Positions 44,690-53,496 of a DNA stretch of 64,000 bases are shown here, one piece after another. The position numbers and the translations under genes are program-made. The DNA lies in NCBI RefSeq assembly GCF_022899245.1, contig NZ_JALJAZ010000001.1, positions 1,826,001 to 1,890,000 on the forward strand, in the 5' to 3' direction. Origin of the DNA: Falsirhodobacter halotolerans. GTDB lineage: Bacteria > Pseudomonadota > Alphaproteobacteria > Rhodobacterales > Rhodobacteraceae. Within the stretch, counting starts at the first letter, position 1. The number at the start of each line of letters is the position of its first letter. The notes under the pieces are model-generated. The model was not told where the DNA came from, searched no databases, and saw only the letters and a list, made by a program, of their open reading frames with translations.

Positions 44690-45672
44690 GGCTTTATGGC
44701 ATCCGCCAGCAGGTCGACATAATCGTCCAGCACATAGGAGATCGACAGCGGCGTCGGATTGGCGGCAGTCCCCAGCGGGTCGCGCCCCAGCATCACAATA
44801 GCGTCGTTGACCACCGCCGGCATCCGCGCAACGAGAGGATTGGCCTTCATCGCTTCCAGCAGAATGTTGTTGCCATATGTCACGACAATATCCACGTCGT
44901 CAAACGCGTCGATCTGCTCGGCGCTGATGCTGCCGGAAAAGTTACCCGGCTGCGTTGCTGCGATCACGCTCGCGGGGGACTCAAGACCCAGATCGGCGAA
45001 GAATTTCACGCGGGTGTCATTGCTGGAATAGAAATTCACCACGCTCAGGTTCGCTGGATCCAGATGGGTGACGAACATCGCGGTCTTGCCCGTGAGTTCG
45101 GGGCGACGGGCAACAGATTGCGCAATGTCCCCCTCGATCTGTGCGACCAGATCCTCCCCTTCGTCCGACATGCCCAGACCGGCACTGTTGGTTTGGATCG
45201 TCTCGCGCCAGTCGGTTCCCCACGCCGTTTCGGGAAAGGCAACGACCGGAGCGATCTGGCTTAGAATGTCATATTCCGCACGTGTCAGCCCGGAATAGGC
45301 CGCGAGGATCACGTCCGGCTGCACCGACGCGACGCCCTCGAAATCGATCCCGTCACCTTCGTCGAACAGGACGGGCGTTTCGGCACCCAGTTCCGCCAGA
45401 CGCGCCTCAACCCACGGAAGCACGCCGTCGCCGTCGTCATCGCCGAAATTGACTGCGGCCATACCCACCGGCACGATACCGAGCGCCAATGGCACCTCCT
45501 GATTGCCCCACGACACCGTGGCCACGCGAACGGGACGTTCGGAAATCGTGGTCGAACCGAACGCATGGTCAAGGGTGATCGGGAACACGTCCGCTGCCGC
45601 AGCGGGAAGCGCGAGAGCCACACACATTGTCATGGCGGCCCCCAGAAAAAGCGGACAAACGGCGAGCGCCAT
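44686..45672 (-). CDS. Iron-siderophore ABC transporter substrate-binding protein (FepB-like)
   Basis: The 328-residue exported protein has a signal peptide ending ALALPAAAA, and a two-lobed PBP2 fold with FPITLDHAFGSTTISERPVR at the start and VQPDVILAAYSGLTRAEYD, typical of hydroxamate- and catecholate-binding proteins. The ATG at 45670-45672 has GAGGAAA upstream. It is the first gene of the operon and captures the siderophore delivered by the divergent TonB-dependent receptor. Confidence 0.92.
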   Translation of the reverse strand: MALAVCPLFLGAAMTMCVALALPAAAADVFPITLDHAFGSTTISERPVRVATVSWGNQEVPLALGIVPVGMAAVNFGDDDGDGVLPWVEARLAELGAETPVLFDEGDGIDFEGVASVQPDVILAAYSGLTRAEYDILSQIAPVVAFPETAWGTDWRETIQTNSAGLGMSDEGEDLVAQIEGDIAQSVARRPELTGKTAMFVTHLDPANLSVVNFYSSNDTRVKFFADLGLESPASVIAATQPGNFSGSISAEQIDAFDDVDIVVTYGNNILLEAMKANPLVARMPAVVNDAIVMLGRDPLGTAANPTPLSISYVLDDYVDLLADAIKP

Positions 45673-45919
45673 GGCGATTTCCTCAATTTTCCAAACATTC
45701 GGGTTCGGCATCGGCCGATCCATTGGCGGCGAAGATCGCACATAATGAAAAAAGTTAAAGCGCTTTCCGACAAAAAACGTTGGAATTAAATGCGAATGGC
45801 GTTAGCTGGGCCGCGACCCCGACTGGCGCCGGACGGGGCAAACGATTTCCAAGCCAGCCATCCCGCGTCTTTCCCGGGCCAGCCAGCGCACAACGAAGAA
45901 ACCTGGTGGGACACTGATC
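45673..45919. promoter_or_regulatory. Divergent promoter region of the siderophore system
   Basis: The 247 bp between the SBP and receptor genes must hold both promoters. An AT-rich stretch around 45740-45800 is the likely core. I could not find a convincing Fur or RirA/Iron-Rhodo box by eye. Confidence 0.4.
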
Positions 45920-48019
45920 ATGGCACATAGCCGCCGCGGCACTTGCCGTTACACAACCGCATTCCTTATGGGCTGCACCGCAGCGATAGCGTCGCCGTCT
46001 TTCGCGCAGGACGCAGGAGAAAACGTTATCCGTCTGTCTCCGATCATCGTCACGGCCACGTCGGATGACGATGTCAATTCCGTCGTCGCGACCGAATTGT
46101 GGACGGGAGGCAAGGTCGCGACAAGCGTTCTGGACACACCTGCCTCGGTTTCTGTCATCACCGAAAAGGAGATGCGCGATCGCCGCGCCACCACCTTGGA
46201 AGAAGTGCTGAGCTATTCTTCCGGCATCCATACCGACTACTTCGGCAACGACGACCGCAACGAATACATCCTTGTCCGGGGGTTCCAGGCGACCACCTAT
46301 CGCGATGGTCTCACCCTCGGCTCCATGCGCAGCGCGCGCGAGGAACCCTATGCTTACGAGCGGGTCGAGGTCATCCGGGGTGGCAACTCCACCTTGTTCG
46401 GAACTTCCGATCCGGGTGGGACGATCAACTTCGTGACCAAGACGCCGCGATTTAAACGCTTTGGTGAAGTCTACGGCGCTGTCGGTTCGCCGCGAAACAA
46501 TGAGGTCGGGCTGGATTTCGGTGATGTGTTGAACGCCGACGAGACGCTGGCCTATCGCTTTACCGCGAAGGTTCAGGACGGCGAGCGTGACTACGACTAT
46601 TCCCGAAATGACAACCAGTTCTTCATGGGCGGTCTGACATGGCAGCCCCGTTCCACCACCAAGCTGAGTGTCATCGCCGATTACCTGAACCGCGACAACA
46701 CACCCAACGGCGGCGGTTATCCTAAGGATCGCGAATATGATCGCGACGACTTCTTCGGCGAGCCTGACTTCAACTATCAGAACGTCGAGCGCACCAGCCT
46801 GACGGGTTTGTTCGAGCATGATTTCGAGAACGGACTGACCCTGCGCGCCAATCTGCGATACAGCGATCTGAAAAGCGATTTCGGATATGTCTATCTGTCG
46901 GACACGCCGACCCGTGTCGGAACCGAGGTGGACCGTTACTATTTCGGCGGGGACAACTCGGCTGAGGAAGTGATCGGCAACGTCATCCTGCAATACGACC
47001 GCCGGTTAGAAGGTTTTGACAGCAGCACGCTGGCCGGTGTCGAATTCCGTGACGCTACGACCTCGTCCGCGCCCTTCTATGGACTTTATTCACCCATTGA
47101 TGTGGCGAACCCGATCTATTCCGGCGCGCCGGGCGACGTGGCGGCACCATATGAACTTCGTGACAACGACTATCGGACGCAGTCGCTGTTCGTGCAACAG
47201 AACCTGTCGTTCAACGATCAGATCATCGCGACTTTGGGGCTTCGTCACGATCGGCTGGACATAGAAGAGACGTTGAACGGCACCACGACACGCGACGATT
47301 TCGCCGAGACGTCGGCACGCGGCGCATTGACCTATAAAATCACGCCTGAAGTGTCGGCCTATGCAAGCTATGTCGAATCCGTGGCGCCGCCCGGTGTCGG
47401 AGTGGAGCCGGAGCGCGGAGAGCAATACGAGATCGGCGTGAAATACCAGCCCTACGGTATGAACGCTCTGTTCTCGGCCTCGATCTACGATCTGCGCAAG
47501 AACAACGTCACCGTCGCCGTGACGCAGGACGATGGCACCATCACACGCGAGCTGGTGGGCGAACAGCAGGTGCGCGGTCTCGATCTTGAGGCGAAGGCCG
47601 AACTTACCGACAGCTTCGACATGATCGCGTCCTATTCCTACATGAAGTCTGAGGTCCTGCGCTCCGGTCCCATTCGCGGCGCAGATGTCGAGGGCAACGA
47701 ATTCGGCGACACACCGCGTCACATCGCATCGCTGTGGGGCAACTATACCCTTGAGGGTAATGCAGACCGCGGCGACATGACCTTTGGACTGGGCGCGCGT
47801 TATATCGGGTCGTATTATTTCGGGATTGCCAATGATACGGGCAAGGCGAAGTCCGCTGTCACTCTCGATGCGGCCTTCACCTATGCGCTTCAGGAAAACA
47901 CCAACCTTGCGGTCAACGTCAGCAACGTTCTGAACGAGCAGCATGTCGTTGGCAGCGGCACGGCAGACTACTACAACCCGGGTCGTGCGGTTGCTTTAAC
48001 CTTGCGTCGGACTTGGTAA
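45920..48019 (+). CDS. TonB-dependent siderophore receptor
   Basis: The 699-residue outer-membrane protein has a signal peptide (to ASPSFAQ), a TonB box region ([14 protein letters not shown]), a plug domain ([20 protein letters not shown], then VRGF and [20 protein letters not shown]), and a beta-barrel ending in [14 protein letters not shown] with the terminal aromatic expected for Bam recognition. It resembles FhuA/FpvA-type receptors. It is divergent from the ABC importer, and together they form a complete route from the outer membrane to the cytosol. The start has only a weak ribosome-binding site (GTGGGA). Confidence 0.93.
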   Translation: MAHSRRGTCRYTTAFLMGCTAAIASPSFAQDAGENVIRLSPIIVTATSDDDVNSVVATELWTGGKVATSVLDTPASVSVITEKEMRDRRATTLEEVLSYSSGIHTDYFGNDDRNEYILVRGFQATTYRDGLTLGSMRSAREEPYAYERVEVIRGGNSTLFGTSDPGGTINFVTKTPRFKRFGEVYGAVGSPRNNEVGLDFGDVLNADETLAYRFTAKVQDGERDYDYSRNDNQFFMGGLTWQPRSTTKLSVIADYLNRDNTPNGGGYPKDREYDRDDFFGEPDFNYQNVERTSLTGLFEHDFENGLTLRANLRYSDLKSDFGYVYLSDTPTRVGTEVDRYYFGGDNSAEEVIGNVILQYDRRLEGFDSSTLAGVEFRDATTSSAPFYGLYSPIDVANPIYSGAPGDVAAPYELRDNDYRTQSLFVQQNLSFNDQIIATLGLRHDRLDIEETLNGTTTRDDFAETSARGALTYKITPEVSAYASYVESVAPPGVGVEPERGEQYEIGVKYQPYGMNALFSASIYDLRKNNVTVAVTQDDGTITRELVGEQQVRGLDLEAKAELTDSFDMIASYSYMKSEVLRSGPIRGADVEGNEFGDTPRHIASLWGNYTLEGNADRGDMTFGLGARYIGSYYFGIANDTGKAKSAVTLDAAFTYALQENTNLAVNVSNVLNEQHVVGSGTADYYNPGRAVALTLRRTW

Positions 48020-48029
48020 TCAGACATTC

Positions 48030-48056
48030 GCGCCACCCCACTTTGGCGGGTGGCGC
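48030..48056 (+). terminator. Strong hairpin after the receptor gene
   Basis: GCGCCACCC and GGGTGGCGC form a perfect 9-bp stem with a 9-nt loop, 10 bp after the stop. No T-run follows, because the IS3 remnant begins there. Confidence 0.6.
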
Positions 48057-48057
48057 G

Positions 48058-48350
48058 GGTGTGATCGTGTCCGATAACGGCACGGAGTTGACCTCCAATG
48101 CAATCCTGCGGTGGTGTGCCGAGAACAGGATCGAACGGTATTACATTGCGCCTGGCAAGCCAATGCAGAACGGCTTTGTCGAAAGCTTCAATGGACGGAT
48201 GCGCGACGAATTCCTTAACGAAACCTTGTTCCGCGACTTGGCTCATGCTCGCGAGCTGGTCACGGCTTGGGCGATTGCTCAACCCATGCCAATCGGCGTA
48301 AATGACCAACGAACTCAGGTCGCGCTGGATGAAAGTTCAGTGGCAGGTCA
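48058..48350 (+). mobile_element. IS3-family remnant (OrfB C-terminal part and right end)
   Basis: [20 protein letters not shown] and [20 protein letters not shown] are the rve integrase-core motifs of IS3/IS407-type OrfB, with the DNG Asp and the ES Glu. The frame is lost near 48270. The end TGGATGAAAGTTCAGTGGCA, then GGTCA, looks like the right inverted repeat (outward TGACCTGCCACTGAA). The left end and most of OrfA and OrfB are gone. Confidence 0.82.
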
Positions 48351-48563
48351 CTGCGCCCAAGAAACGCGGCTATAAAACTTCGGCTTCCCGTTTACGTTGA
48401 TCTTGGTCAGGACGTCATTCGGCACTTCATAGCGTTTTGCGATTTCGTCGAACACCTGTTTGGGTTAGGCCTGTCCTGCCAGATCCCGAAAAACCTCAAG
48501 AACGGACGCAAAATAACTGACAAACTGTGGCACACCGTCAATTTTTTGCTCTGACAGACTCAT
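48351..48563 (-). pseudogene. Mrr-like restriction endonuclease, N-terminal fragment with nonsense codon
   Basis: From ATG 48561-48563 the frame reads MSLSEQKIDGVPQFVSYFAS and VLEVFRDLAGQA, a TAA (48465-48467), then QVFDEIAKRYEVPNDVLTKI and [11 protein letters not shown]. This is the shape of the Mrr N-terminal winged-helix domain, in which a helix pair is followed by R-V-x-W-A-R. The gene is cut at 48350 by the IS3 end. The assignment relies on pattern memory. Confidence 0.45.
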
Positions 48564-48831
48564 CAGATACCTCAACTGCACATGTTTTTCGCATGGCATC
48601 TGAACTTGTCGGATCATGCAAGATGGTCATCACGAGGGGCGAAGACAAACGTGCAGAGCGTTAAGCTTGAGTCGGCCAGCGGTTTGGCAGAATGAACGAA
48701 ACAAGGTATGTATTTGGAACATGCGCCCATCCCTCGATGAGCGTTATTCCATCATCAGATATGACGACCGAGTGGTTCGGGTAGATTTTCGACCGTTCAC
48801 CTCAGCGAACGTCGGATAAGGGGCTTTCGCG

Positions 48832-51291
48832 TCACCACGCCTCACCGAGATCCCGGGCCACCTCGTCATGATCAGGATCGAACGGAGACGAGACGACCTT
48901 GCTGATAATCTCGTCCCGTAGTCTGGCCTGTTCGCTCCGGATGATGGCGTCCATCTGGTCGTTTCGTCCGATGAGGGGGAACCCGGTCTCTTCGGCGATA
49001 CGGGCGGCCGTGCGCAGAAGCAGCTCATCCCCGCGGATGTTGAGGCCCGTCCATCCTTTCGCCTGAGCCTGAGCGATGACAACATGAACAGCGTCTTCGG
49101 TGGCCCCGGTCATATGGATGCGTTCCCCGATATCGCGCAATCCCGCGCCATCCGTCAGGACGATACGCCGACCCGGAACGTCGACTTCCACAAGGATCGC
49201 ACGCAAATCCTCGGGCAAGGTATCCTTTCCGTAGAGCCTTTCCCAAGCCCGGGACTGCGGCGACCGAAAGGCGTGTTTCTTGTAGGACGGCCACGCTTCT
49301 CTGGAACGCCCCATCGGCCCCGCCGGACCGACATCTCCGTTGCCGGGGGTTGGTGCGGTGGCAACGCGTGGCGGTGCGCTGATGCCCTCGTTATGGCCGG
49401 CGGGTCCTATTTGCGCCGGATGGGGTGCGCCGAAGACGGAAACTTCATCATGCACACCAACAGTGGGTCCAGCGGGATGCTGTATCGTGAGCGGTGTGTC
49501 GGGGATGTTCACTGACGTCGCGCCATCGTCGAGGTGGTCGGGGTCTGCGTCCGGCATGCCTTGCCTCTTGGTTTTTGCCGGCGCGGCCGCGTCGTTCGAT
49601 GCCGCGGCGCAGGGGTTTTCGGTCGGCAGGGCATCCGGCGTCAATCTCTGATCCTGTTCGGGCGAAGCGGGGCGATCTGCAGGCGCGGTGGCGCCGACAT
49701 CGGCGTCCAGCGGTGCCATCTTCGCCAGCTCATCGCGGATGATTGCATCCATGTCGGCATCGCGACCGCCCACCGCCATGCCCTCGGCCACCGCCAGCCG
49801 GACCGCCTCGCGCAGAAATAGCTCATCCCCGCGGATTGACAGACCCGACCATCCTTTGGCCCGCGCCTGCGCGATCATCACGAGGATGGTCGCCGTCGTG
49901 CTATCCTCGGCGACGAGGCGCGTGTCGCGATCACGGATGCAGGATCCGTCCTGCAGCCAGACCGTCCGTGTTCTCGAGTCAACATAACGCAGCAGTCCGG
50001 CCAGATCGTCGGACAGAACCTTCGGACCATAGAGGTCCTGCCAAGCCCAACGACGAACCTGCGCGCGCCATGCCGCGCGCGCGCGATCCGCATCCGTCTG
50101 GCCGGGAGAGACGGCTTCCGGGTCATCCTGGTCCAGAGGACACCGACCGAACGTCGTGTCCTCGATCTCCACCGTATTCTCATCAGTGAGCGCGGCGTCC
50201 GGTCCATCAACATCCCGATCCTCCCAGCCGAACCGCGTCCTCTGTTCCGCAGCCCGCGCTTCACGAAGACGCTTCAGATCACCCTTGGCCCGACGCATGT
50301 CACGCCGCGGGGCCAGGTCATCCCGCCCGAACCACCCCACGCTCTCCAGCCAGTCGACCGATGTGAAGCGCTGATCGAAGAGATCCCCCCGCAGGCGGAT
50401 GGGCTTTCCAAAGGTGATCGGGGTCACCTCATGTGGGCCGGGACGAACAGGCATTTTCACCGAGATATAATCTTTCCCGACCCTGTTGATCTGGGCCCCC
50501 TGCTCCTCCAACCAAAGGATCACATCATCGCGGCAGGTAATCCGCTTGGCCTTTAGTTCCGCCTTGGGCTTTTTGTCGTCGGTAGCTTCACCTGGTGCAG
50601 TCATCTCCCGCACGATCAACTCGTCGATGTCCCAAGTGATCTCCTCCCGAATATCAAACTCGGGATCAGAATCGATGTTACGGCACCGCGCGCTGATCAC
50701 GGATCCGGGGAGCTTCAGCGATCGCCTCCGCCCGGGGTGCAACGGATCCACCCAGCCGGTCCGCATGTTCCAGCTGTCCCGGAAGGCATCCCACAGATCC
50801 TCATGCGCCTTGCCGGGCGGTTTGGGGTTGATTGCCTTCAACTTTCCTTTTGGCGTCATCACGGCCCGGGGGAAGAGGACATTCAGTTCCAGCCGCCCTT
50901 TGTCGGTATGCGCAATCCACAGCGTGGCGGGGCGCATCTCCTCCGGGATGCCGGCAAACGCGGTATCCTCGAAGTCCTGCATCACTTCTTCGCAAAGGGC
51001 ACGAACGCCCGGATCCCCGATCTCGAAGGCCGCGACATCAATATCATCCCGGTCGAAGGCGATGACCGCCGATGTATAGCGATGTTTGAACGGCAGGGCC
51101 GTGCAGGTCCGCTGGACAAGGGCGCAATTGCCCGAGAGATGGATCGGCGCCCGCGCACGTCGCGTGGGCACCATATCCCCCGTATCGCTGTCCGGCTTGA
51201 GGACGGTCTCCCCCATGAGATAGTCGATCGCCCGGCGGGCGTCGGGATCATTATTGGCGGCCCCGGTGTGCTTCAGGAACTTGATCAGCAT
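48832..51291 (-). CDS. Mobilisation relaxase with HEN-type motif and two LPD7-like domains
   Basis: The 819-residue protein starts in an ATGA overlap with mobC. The N-terminal relaxase domain contains IAHTDKGRLELNVLFPR, in which H128, E135 and N137 replace the usual three-histidine metal site; this HEN pattern is known from ColE1-type MOBP relaxases. In the C-terminal half two similar segments, VWLQDGSCIRDRDTRLVAED to WSGLSIRGDELFLREAVRLA and IVLTDGAGLRDIGERIHMTG to WTGLNIRGDELLLRTAARIA, look like LPD7 domains of large conjugation proteins. It should nick oriT and pilot the strand. No T4SS genes are in the window, so transfer needs a helper. Confidence 0.85.
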   Translation of the reverse strand: MLIKFLKHTGAANNDPDARRAIDYLMGETVLKPDSDTGDMVPTRRARAPIHLSGNCALVQRTCTALPFKHRYTSAVIAFDRDDIDVAAFEIGDPGVRALCEEVMQDFEDTAFAGIPEEMRPATLWIAHTDKGRLELNVLFPRAVMTPKGKLKAINPKPPGKAHEDLWDAFRDSWNMRTGWVDPLHPGRRRSLKLPGSVISARCRNIDSDPEFDIREEITWDIDELIVREMTAPGEATDDKKPKAELKAKRITCRDDVILWLEEQGAQINRVGKDYISVKMPVRPGPHEVTPITFGKPIRLRGDLFDQRFTSVDWLESVGWFGRDDLAPRRDMRRAKGDLKRLREARAAEQRTRFGWEDRDVDGPDAALTDENTVEIEDTTFGRCPLDQDDPEAVSPGQTDADRARAAWRAQVRRWAWQDLYGPKVLSDDLAGLLRYVDSRTRTVWLQDGSCIRDRDTRLVAEDSTTATILVMIAQARAKGWSGLSIRGDELFLREAVRLAVAEGMAVGGRDADMDAIIRDELAKMAPLDADVGATAPADRPASPEQDQRLTPDALPTENPCAAASNDAAAPAKTKRQGMPDADPDHLDDGATSVNIPDTPLTIQHPAGPTVGVHDEVSVFGAPHPAQIGPAGHNEGISAPPRVATAPTPGNGDVGPAGPMGRSREAWPSYKKHAFRSPQSRAWERLYGKDTLPEDLRAILVEVDVPGRRIVLTDGAGLRDIGERIHMTGATEDAVHVVIAQAQAKGWTGLNIRGDELLLRTAARIAEETGFPLIGRNDQMDAIIRSEQARLRDEIISKVVSSPFDPDHDEVARDLGEAW

Positions 51292-51683
51292 CAGCCTGCC
51301 TCCGTTTCCGGAGGCAGCGGATCGCACAAGCGTTCAAGGGCCAGACGGGCCGTCAGGACCTCGGCGGCGAGGGCCGCCGCATCCGCGTTGTTCCGGTAGT
51401 TGTCCGCATGGCGGGCGATCTGGTTCAGGTTGTTACCAATCCGTGCAAGCTGGGCATTCCGTTCCCGTTCGATGTCGGCATCGACGGACGTCGTAACGTT
51501 CGCGCCCAGGATAAGCGACCGGACAAACGCAGCCTCCGAAAGATTGGCCGCCGTGGCGTTCATCGTAAGAACCGCCCGCACATCTGGCGACATCCGCATC
51601 TCGAATTTGGGGCTCGGGCCGGCGGACGGCTTCTTACGGGGCTTCAGTTGAGCTTCGGGGATGGGGTGCGCGTCGGACATCAT
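51291..51683 (-). CDS. mobC: MobC-like relaxosome accessory protein
   Basis: The 130-residue protein begins MMSDAHPIPEAQLKPRKKPS. Its C-terminal half contains the MobC signature RNAQLARIGNNLNQIARHAD, followed by a helical tail. The middle (MNATAANLSEAAFVRSLILG) is a ribbon-helix-helix-like DNA-binding unit. AGGAG lies upstream of the ATG at 51681-51683. It helps the relaxase melt oriT. The two genes are coupled by a 4-bp overlap. Confidence 0.85.
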   Translation of the reverse strand: MMSDAHPIPEAQLKPRKKPSAGPSPKFEMRMSPDVRAVLTMNATAANLSEAAFVRSLILGANVTTSVDADIERERNAQLARIGNNLNQIARHADNYRNNADAAALAAEVLTARLALERLCDPLPPETEAG

Positions 51684-52323
51684 GAGTCTCCTTCGCCTCC
51701 CCATTCATCCCACGTCGGCGAAAAAACCTAATGGAAAAATAGCGCGGCAGCGCGAGACTGGCCGGACGCGGACGCCCTCCCGGCGTGAGGGATGTGCGGT
51801 GGACGGGTGCGATGATCATGACCCTCACGGCCCGAGTGCTGCGGTGGGTGGGTGCCTGTCCGGGTTCGACAAGGGTTACCTGAAAAAGTGCGGCGCAGCG
51901 TCGATGCCCGCGGGACCAGATCATCCGGAGGACGTCCGGTGAAAGCCAAGCCCTCCGCCGGTGGCCGAAGGGCGGCGTTCTCGGCGGATCGACGCCCCTC
52001 CTGACCGCGATCGGGAGCAAGGGTAATCTTCTGTTTCTTCGGGGGTTCGAAGGGGGAGCATCCCCCTCGCAAGATCTCAGTGTCCGGACCAAACCGCAGG
52101 TTTGTCCGGACACTGAGGAGCCTTGCTAAACCACGCCCCCCACAAGAATGCACTTTGCCAAAAGAATCACTTTATCATCCCAGAGCTTTCCCTCCCTCAC
52201 GCGCGCGAGGGAGGCGGAGGGGAAAGGCGCGAAATGGATCACGACATCACAGGCCCGTGCGTTCAGACTTATCACGCGTTCAGACTGTCACGACATGTTC
52301 CGACGAAGGGCGATGGAGCACCC
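51684..52323. other. Probable oriT region (non-coding)
   Basis: The 640 bp upstream of mobC contain no convincing gene. It is rich in inverted repeats, such as CCCTC-CCGGCG(T)-GAGGG near 51778-51795 and the two hairpins at 52051-52115. Mobilisable plasmids usually carry oriT directly upstream of mobC. I could not pinpoint a nick site, so the span is an estimate. Confidence 0.4.
52051..52115. repeat. Tandem strong hairpins
   Basis: AGGGGGA-GCA-TCCCCCT (52051-52067) is a perfect 7-bp stem. After 10 bp, CAGTGTCCGGAC at 52078 pairs with GTCCGGACACTG ending at 52115, extended by AAACC/GGTTT around a 3-nt loop with one bulged C. Two adjacent hairpins in the mobilisation leader may act at oriT or as a transcription block between mobC and the RHH gene. 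Confidence 0.7.
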
Positions 52324-52503
52324 TCAACGGGGGTCGGTCAACTCAAGCCACTGAACCAGAGCGCGCCGGATCATTTCAGGGCGAGTCGGGAGATCGGCTT
52401 CGAGCTTCCGACGCTCATCCAAGAGGGCAATCATTTCATCAGGAAGACGAAGATTCACGGGACTCGTATCGACTCGAGGACGTCCGCGCTTTTTGCCCTC
52501 CAT
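52324..52503 (-). CDS. Ribbon-helix-helix DNA-binding protein, 59 aa
   Basis: From ATG 52501-52503 the frame reads MEGKKRGRPRVDTSPVNLRL, PDEMIALLDERRKLEADLPT and RPEMIRRALVQWLELTDPR. The beta strand VNLRLP followed by two helices is the CopG/Arc ribbon-helix-helix fold, and the basic N-terminal arm is typical. It is divergent from the gene at 52610 with 106 bp between them, so it may regulate both the mobilisation side and the cargo side. No adjacent toxin gene is apparent. Confidence 0.78.
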   Translation of the reverse strand: MEGKKRGRPRVDTSPVNLRLPDEMIALLDERRKLEADLPTRPEMIRRALVQWLELTDPR

Positions 52504-52609
52504 GTAATTATCCTCTTTATATTTGATTTAGTGGTTCTATATAATCGGACATGACCAGGGCTGCAACCCCAGCCATATCCTGATCACAAACATCTTTAGG
52601 GAGATGCCC

Positions 52610-53218
52610 ATGACTGCCTTTACCCATACCGGTTTTCCTCTCCGTGGCCAAGACGGCGCGGCGTTTACGCACACGGCTGTCTCGCGGTCCTTTGCGGCGC
52701 TGATTGTCGCTATCCGCGCGCATGTTGAGGCCGAACGCGATCTGGAGCACGCGGGCAGCTGGGACCTCGCCTGCGACGCCTGGCTTCGCGACGCCGAGGC
52801 CGCGCGCGCGGCTGTCCTCACCTCCGTTGCCGACTTCCGCGCTCTTCCCGTGGACCGCCCCGAGGACCGGGTGCTGCGGCATGCGGCGGGCCTGATCGGT
52901 GCGCTGGTCGACTGCGACAGCCCCGAGGCCTTCGGACACTATCGCGCCCGGATTGTCGCCTGCGCGGGGCGCTTTGCCCCGGACGCCGGACCGCTCGCCC
53001 GGCGACTGTCCCGGATGATGGACGTCCTTCTCGATGTGATGACGGCAATGGCCGCCCTGCCCGATTACGACGACATGATTGACGCTGTGTCGGTGGACCC
53101 GGTGACGGATAGCATGGATGAGGACGACACGGGGCCGTTCGAGGTCCCGGCCGACATCCTCGATCCCCCCTTCGCGCGTGAGATGCCGGTGGCCTCTCCG
53201 GGAGTCGGGCCCCTCTGA
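52610..53218 (+). CDS. Hypothetical mobile-element protein, 202 aa
   Basis: ATG 52610 is preferred to ATG 52604 because AGGGAG ends 6 bp before it. The protein is largely helical (HVEAERDLEHAGSWDLACDA, RDAEAARAAVLTSVADFRAL) with an acidic C-terminal tail (TDSMDEDDTGPFEVPADIL). No signal peptide or membrane helix. It is the first of the rightward cargo genes. No family recognised. Confidence 0.65.
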   Translation: MTAFTHTGFPLRGQDGAAFTHTAVSRSFAALIVAIRAHVEAERDLEHAGSWDLACDAWLRDAEAARAAVLTSVADFRALPVDRPEDRVLRHAAGLIGALVDCDSPEAFGHYRARIVACAGRFAPDAGPLARRLSRMMDVLLDVMTAMAALPDYDDMIDAVSVDPVTDSMDEDDTGPFEVPADILDPPFAREMPVASPGVGPL

Positions 53219-53222
53219 CCCC

Positions 53223-53245
53223 GACGGAGCGCAGCGGTCTCCGTC
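53223..53245 (+). terminator. Hairpin after the 202-aa gene
   Basis: GACGGAG and CTCCGTC form a 7-bp stem with a 9-nt loop, 5 bp after the stop. There is no T-run. The following 250 bp to 53496 hold no recognised feature. Confidence 0.4.
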
Positions 53246-53496
53246 CCGCTGACGTCCATTGTCCGCCGGTTCAGGTCCAAATGTCGCCCCGGATCCGCCC
53301 CGATCGCATCATCCTGCGCGATCACCGCCGCTCCCGTATCGGGGTGGCGCCGGGGGGACCCGACGGCCCGCACAGGGTGACGCGACCGAAGCCGCCCTCT
53401 CCACCCGGTCCATTTGACGCTGCCCCCGCCCATCATCGCGGGGCGCGTCTCATCTCTTTCCAACTCCGTCACCCTCGATCCAGAGGAGGATATCCC

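Noticed and set aside
45673..45919. Fur or RirA box between the siderophore SBP and receptor
   Set aside because: No sequence close to either consensus was visible by eye.
48376..48831. Second attachment site (copy of the tRNA 3' end) left of the mobilisation genes
   Set aside because: No match to the tRNA or terminator sequence was found there; the other end of the element is not identified in this window.
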